Source of the DNA: Streptococcus mitis
Lineage (GTDB): Bacteria; Bacillota; Bacilli; Lactobacillales; Streptococcaceae
NCBI GenBank assembly: GCA_018364455.1
Contig: JAGZLW010000063.1
Coordinates: forward strand, 1 to 8,639
DNA length: 8,639 bases
Direction: 5' to 3'
Numbering within the stretch: the stretch's first letter is position 1; every line of letters starts with the position of its first letter. This document shows, one piece after another, positions 7,015 through 8,639 of the stretch. The notes below the pieces were generated by a model that did not search any database, was not told the DNA's origin, and saw nothing but the letters and a program-made list of their open reading frames with translations. Made by a program: the position numbers and the translations under genes.

Positions 7015-7143
7015 TAGTGCTAGGAACCGTAAGTAAAGATAATACTTGAGTATATCGAGGTAAGGCGACAACATAAAAAGCCCTCTGAAAATCAGAGAGC
7101 TGATTTAAGCTCGTGCTAAAATCCTAGTGAAACAAAAAAATCT
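7015..7143. repeat. Terminator-bearing intergenic repeat, copy 1 (internally deleted)
   Basis: The stretch from GTGCTAGGAAC (7018-7028) through GGTAAGGCGACAAC and the hairpin to AAAAAAATCT aligns with the longer copy at 8341-8639, with scattered substitutions. About 180 bp of the middle is missing. The deletion joint is exactly the 7-mer AGTGAAA, which occurs at both ends of the missing part in the full copies. The repeat abuts the cadD stop codon and supplies its terminator. I do not recognise a named family. The 11-mer GGTAAGGCGAC also occurs in pneumococcal BOX elements as I remember them, but the rest does not match. Confidence 0.75.
7075..7101 (-). terminator. cadD terminator, carried by repeat copy 1
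   Basis: On the minus strand a 10-bp stem (AGCTCTCTGA with TCAGAGGGCT, one T-G pair, TTT loop; 7079-7101) is followed by a T run. It lies about 40 bp after the cadD stop and is identical to the hairpin in copy 3. Confidence 0.85.
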
Positions 7144-7762
7144 ACACGATCAGAAAAGTCTCTATCGTGCCATTTTCATACATGATGTATAGTCCAAGTA
7201 GAATGAATACTAAGGGCACAATGATTCGCTCGTATTTTTCAATTGTCTCGAATATTAACGGAATAGAGGATAACACCCGGCTAATCTCGCATAAGATAAT
7301 TATGCCGATTACAAACACAAGCAACGCCACGAGGGTCTGTGACCAATCTAACGAAGCAAAATAAGGTATATAGATACCTAAATTATCTCCGCCAGATGCA
7401 ATTGTCAGCAATGTAACTGTCCAAAACAGTTGATTTGCCTTGCTTTGTTCTAATCTTTCAATAATTTCTTCCTCTTCTTCCTCTTCTTCCTCTTCTTCTC
7501 CAACAATTGCAAAGCGAATCCCTAAATAGATAGGGATTAAACCAAGCAATCCAACCATCCATTCTTCAGGCACGAAATTAACGACATAAGCAGCAACTAA
7601 ACTCGCCCCTACAAGTAAGCCTGTGCCTAGATATTGCCCCGCATAAATATGCCATTTTTGTTTGTTCTGTGATAGCTGTGCAAATAAAATAAATAAAATA
7701 ATTAAATAATCGATACTGGTGGAAATATAAACACCAATAGCAGATATGATTGTCTGTCCCAT
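7142..7762 (-). CDS. cadD: CadD-family cadmium resistance transporter
   Basis: 206 residues, close to the usual CadD length. It is a small multi-pass membrane protein that confers cadmium resistance, presumably by exporting the ion. Family features: IYAGQYLG at 39-46, VPEEWMVGLLGLIPIYLGI at 64-82, TIASGGDNLGIYIPYF near 120-134, and ENGTIET near the C-terminus. Five to six hydrophobic segments are visible. The loop after the third segment is a run of 11 glutamates (89-99). From memory, the S. aureus CadD has a Cys-containing charged loop there and SCGADN where this protein has SGGDN. The ATG at 7762 has AGGAGG and six T before it. It is preceded by a short leader ORF and sits in a region with plasmid-like features. 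No cadX/cadC regulator gene is visible in the window. Confidence 0.9.
   Translation of the reverse strand: MGQTIISAIGVYISTSIDYLIILFILFAQLSQNKQKWHIYAGQYLGTGLLVGASLVAAYVVNFVPEEWMVGLLGLIPIYLGIRFAIVGEEEEEEEEEEEIIERLEQSKANQLFWTVTLLTIASGGDNLGIYIPYFASLDWSQTLVALLVFVIGIIILCEISRVLSSIPLIFETIEKYERIIVPLVFILLGLYIMYENGTIETFLIV
7466..7498 (-). repeat. GAA/GAG microsatellite encoding 11 glutamates in cadD
   Basis: Eleven codons made of a 9-bp unit (GAA GAA GAG) repeated three times plus GAA GAA. Slippage by whole codons would change loop length without breaking the frame, so the acidic, possibly metal-binding loop may vary between strains. Confidence 0.9.
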
Positions 7763-7768
7763 AAAAAA

Positions 7769-7810
7769 CCTCCTGTATTGGTCAGTAATAAATCAGCAGA
7801 TTTTAGGAGA
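7769..7810 (-). promoter_or_regulatory. cadD ribosome site and possible sequestering partner
   Basis: The cadD ribosome site AGGAGG (7769-7774) can pair with TCTCCT (7805-7810), codons 20-21 of the upstream leader peptide (five Watson-Crick pairs and one G-U). Inside the loop a 5-bp hairpin AAATC / GATTT can also form. A ribosome paused on the leader cysteine codons would cover TCTCCT and free the cadD site. This is the classic arrangement of translational attenuation, but the stem is short. Confidence 0.4.
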
Positions 7811-7867
7811 GCACAGACACATTAATTTAGCTATCGCTAGTGGGTAATGTCGAACATAGGAAAGCAT
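7793..7867 (-). CDS. 24-residue Cys-rich leader peptide upstream of cadD
   Basis: A short frame with an excellent ribosome site (GAGGAGGAG, four bases, then ATG) encodes 24 residues starting MLSYVRHYPL and ending MCLCSPKIC, then TGA. Three of the last eight residues are cysteine. It ends 30 nt before the cadD ATG and lies on the same transcript. Cysteine codons clustered at the end of a leader before a cadmium resistance gene suggest a sensing role: cadmium binds thiols, and shortage of free cysteine or of charged Cys-tRNA could stall ribosomes here. No homologue is known to me. It could instead be a remnant of a longer gene, but the strong ribosome site argues for real translation. Confidence 0.6.
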   Translation of the reverse strand: MLSYVRHYPLAIAKLMCLCSPKIC

Positions 7868-7929
7868 TTTACTCCTCCTCAAAACGTAGTTACAAAGTAA
7901 TTTCTAACTGGAATTCGGTGACTACTTCC

Positions 7930-7970
7930 ATGTAAAGTATAACATACTATACTTTACTTCGTAAAGTGTG
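7930..7970 (-). other. Relic oriT of MobV (pMV158-type) mobilisable plasmid
   Basis: The minus strand reads CACACTTTACGAAG, then arms GTAAAGTATA (7948-7957) and TATACTTTAC (7932-7941) six bases apart, then ATGGAAGT. As I remember it, the pMV158 MobM transfer origin has ACTTTAT, a complementary arm, AAAGTATAGTGTG, the nick, TTATACTTTAC and ATGGAAGTGG. Here the nick core reads TAGTATG / TTA, one base different, with the predicted nick between 7943 and 7942. The extra upstream arm (ACTTTAC at 7951-7957 pairing with GTAAAGT at 7961-7967) reproduces the overlapping inverted repeats of such origins. The relaxase gene that normally follows is absent; the leader and cadD take its place. Confidence 0.72.
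7936..7965 (-). promoter_or_regulatory. Promoter of the leader peptide and cadD, embedded in the oriT-like site
   Basis: TATACT (7936-7941) with TGT before it forms an extended -10. A modest -35, TTTACG (7960-7965), lies 18 bp upstream. Transcription would start near 7929, about 62 nt before the leader ATG. The -10 and spacer lie within the oriT inverted repeat, so a protein bound there would block transcription, as MobM is reported to do at its own promoter. Confidence 0.6.
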
Positions 7971-7994
7971 GGCTCTCCGAGGGGGCTTGCAGAC

Positions 7995-8023
7995 AGCTAC
8001 TCGGCTTTTCAAGCCGAGTAGCT
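7995..8023. repeat. 13-bp perfect hairpin upstream of the oriT-like site
   Basis: AGCTACTCGGCTT (7995-8007) and AAGCCGAGTAGCT (8011-8023) are perfect complements around a TTC loop. No T run follows on either strand, so it is not a standard terminator. It lies outside the predicted cadD transcript. A single-strand replication signal left from a rolling-circle plasmid or a protein-binding site are possible. The flanking stretch 8024-8102 shows no gene, promoter or repeat that I can support. Confidence 0.7.
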
Positions 8024-8102
8024 ACGCACCTTTATGGTGTAATTAGCTGATACCATTTAAGGTTTTTGTAGTCTCCAAAATTGTGACCGATAAAACCTCA
8101 AT

Positions 8103-8129
8103 AAAAAAGCCCTCTGAAGTCCGAGAGCT
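8103..8129 (-). terminator. Terminator in repeat copy 2 (left hairpin)
   Basis: The minus strand has AGCTCTC pairing with GAGGGCT (7 bp, one T-G pair, 8-nt loop), followed by six T. The loop differs from copies 1 and 3, but the outer stem and T run are kept. Confidence 0.7.
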
Positions 8130-8309
8130 GATTTGAGCCCGGGCTAAAATCCTAGTGAAAAAGATGAAACTCCTTGTGTTCATCGAACACGGTGTCTTTT
8201 CCCTATTTTCATACGGATTTTTGACGCCCTTAGCATCATGATTCTTGCTGGATAAACCGTTTATAGACTAGGCGACGAGGCGAAGATCGTACGAAACGTT
8301 CAGTGAAAC

Positions 8310-8333
8310 AAAAAAAATCTCCCCGAAGGGAGA
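8310..8333 (-). terminator. UUCG terminator in repeat copy 2 (right hairpin)
   Basis: On the minus strand TCTCCC-TTCG-GGGAGA (6 bp with the very stable UUCG tetraloop) is followed by eight T. This is a textbook intrinsic terminator for leftward transcription. Confidence 0.88.
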
Positions 8334-8373
8334 AGATCTAGTTTATTTTACCTTACAGTGCTAGGAACTGTAA
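8310..8373 (-). ncRNA. Possible small RNA of about 64 nt between repeat copies 3 and 2
   Basis: A perfect TATAAT (minus strand, 8380-8385) in the left arm of copy 3 would start a transcript near 8373. That RNA would open with a 7-bp hairpin (TTACAGT with ACTGTAA, 8353-8373) and end at the UUCG terminator of copy 2. The weak point is the -35: TTGTCA lies 21 bp away, and nothing good lies at 16-18 bp. The arrangement is RNA-gene-like but unproven. Confidence 0.25.
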
Positions 8374-8415
8374 CCGAAGATTATACTTGAGCATACTAAG
8401 GTAAGGTGACAACGT

Positions 8416-8442
8416 AAAAAGCCCTCTGAAAATCAGAGAGCT
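8416..8442 (-). terminator. Terminator in repeat copy 3 (left hairpin)
   Basis: The same 10-bp stem as copy 1 (AGCTCTCTGA with TCAGAGGGCT, TTT loop; 8420-8442) is followed by five T on the minus strand. Confidence 0.82.
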
Positions 8443-8622
8443 GATTTTAGCCCGGGCTAAAATCCTAGTGAAAAAGATGAAACTCCTTGTGTTCATCGAA
8501 CACGGTGTCCTTTCCCTATTTTCATACGGATTTTTGACGCCCTTAGCATCATAATTCTTGCTGGATAAATCGTTTATAGACTAGGCGACGAGGCGAAGAA
8601 TGTACGAAACGTTCAGTGAAAC

Positions 8623-8639
8623 AAAAAATCTCCCCGAAG
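8623..8639 (-). terminator. UUCG terminator in repeat copy 3, cut by the window edge
   Basis: TCTCCC-CGAA-G on the plus strand, with six A before it, repeats the right hairpin of copy 2. The second arm lies beyond the window. It would stop leftward transcription from a gene off the right side. Confidence 0.65.

Larger units (their letters stand above)
8103..8340. repeat. Terminator-bearing intergenic repeat, copy 2 (lacks left arm)
   Basis: From the A run before AGCCCTCTGA to GGGAGAAGATC this copy matches copy 3 almost base for base. About ten substitutions or small length differences are scattered over about 230 bp. The left arm present in copies 1 and 3 (GTGCTAGGAAC through GACAAC) is missing, and similarity ends at the T run of the first terminator. 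It holds two minus-strand terminators, a 22-bp near-palindrome (8130-8151), and a GTGTTC-ATC-GAACAC hairpin. No coding frame of credible length is present. Confidence 0.85.
8341..8639. repeat. Terminator-bearing intergenic repeat, copy 3 (runs off the right edge)
   Basis: The fullest copy has a left arm with the TTACAGT / ACTGTAA hairpin and a TATAAT box, GGTAAGGTGACAAC, the first terminator hairpin, a perfect 22-bp palindrome (8443-8464, centred on AGCCCGGGCT), the GTGTTC-ATC-GAACAC hairpin, and a long conserved stretch to the second terminator, cut by the window end. Its AGCCCTCTGA lies 312 bp from that of copy 2, in the same orientation. Confidence 0.85.

Noticed and set aside
7050..7070. 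GGTAAGGCGAC shared with pneumococcal BOX elements
   Set aside because: Only about 11 bases match the BOX sequence I remember. BoxA and boxB modules are absent.
7763..7792. Transcriptional attenuator between the leader peptide and cadD
   Set aside because: No terminator hairpin with a T run lies between the leader stop and cadD. Only the ribosome-site pairing is seen, so any control would be at translation.
8061..8097. 37-bp stretch bounded by GGTTTT and AAAACC, resembling a type II CRISPR repeat
   Set aside because: Only one copy, no spacers and no cas genes in the window. The internal symmetry is poor.
8043..8105. Short open tail on the minus strand (ending ...TKTLNGIS, TAA)
   Set aside because: No start codon or ribosome site. 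It begins inside a terminator T run, and I recognise no family.
8155..8260. Short minus-strand frame with MKIGKRHRVR inside the repeat
   Set aside because: No ribosome site, very short, and opened by chance in repeat DNA. Conservation there is better explained at the nucleotide level.
8365..8420. CiaR-regulated small RNA promoter
   Set aside because: The TTTAAG-N5-TTTAAG signature is absent upstream of the TATAAT box.

Overview
The window looks like chromosome from the Streptococcus pneumoniae / S. mitis group. The evidence is moderately AT-rich DNA, strong AGGAGG-type ribosome sites, TTGNNA/TATAAT promoters, and protein sequences (P-type ATPase, 1-acylglycerol-phosphate-type acyltransferase, CadD) that read like pneumococcal proteins I remember. 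From memory and unverified, S. pneumoniae TIGR4 carries the ATPase, acyltransferase and cadD homologues next to each other. If so, the four-gene iron locus between them here would be an accessory insertion.

Layout. 1-99: the 3' end of an ISL3-family insertion sequence (last 20 codons of transposase plus terminal repeat). 103-2473: a cation P-type ATPase (minus) with its own terminator. 2474-2606: a divergent promoter region with a 10-bp inverted repeat over the ATPase start. 2607-3356: a membrane acyltransferase (plus), ending at a bidirectional terminator shared with the iron operon. 3400-6906: a four-gene minus-strand operon, in transcription order permease, ATPase, lipoprotein receptor and cytoplasmic esterase, probably for ferric (catecholate) siderophore import and iron release. 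7015-7143: a shortened copy of a terminator-bearing intergenic repeat. 7142-7762: cadD-type cadmium resistance gene with an 11-glutamate loop. 7793-7867: an unannotated 24-codon leader peptide ending in three cysteines. 7930-7970: a sequence that matches, as I remember it, the transfer origin of pMV158/MobV rolling-circle plasmids and that also holds the promoter for leader plus cadD. 7995-8023: a 13-bp perfect hairpin. 8103-8639: two further, nearly identical copies of the repeat, running off the right edge.

How it fits together. The iron genes form one tightly packed transcription unit (1-nt gap, 19-nt gap, 20-bp overlap) with a good extended -10 promoter. The binding lipoprotein captures the ferric chelate, a permease homodimer with the ATPase imports it, and the esterase, which has no signal peptide, would cut the chelator in the cytoplasm. 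No siderophore synthesis genes are visible, so the likely role is use of siderophores made by other bacteria.

The cadD region is the most unusual part. A relic mobilisation origin, a captured mob-type promoter and a Cys-rich leader whose end can pair with the cadD ribosome site together suggest a plasmid-borne metal resistance gene that became chromosomal. It may be controlled by ribosome stalling on the leader. The flanking direct repeats, each carrying minus-strand terminators, give cadD its terminator and could have mediated its insertion or loss.
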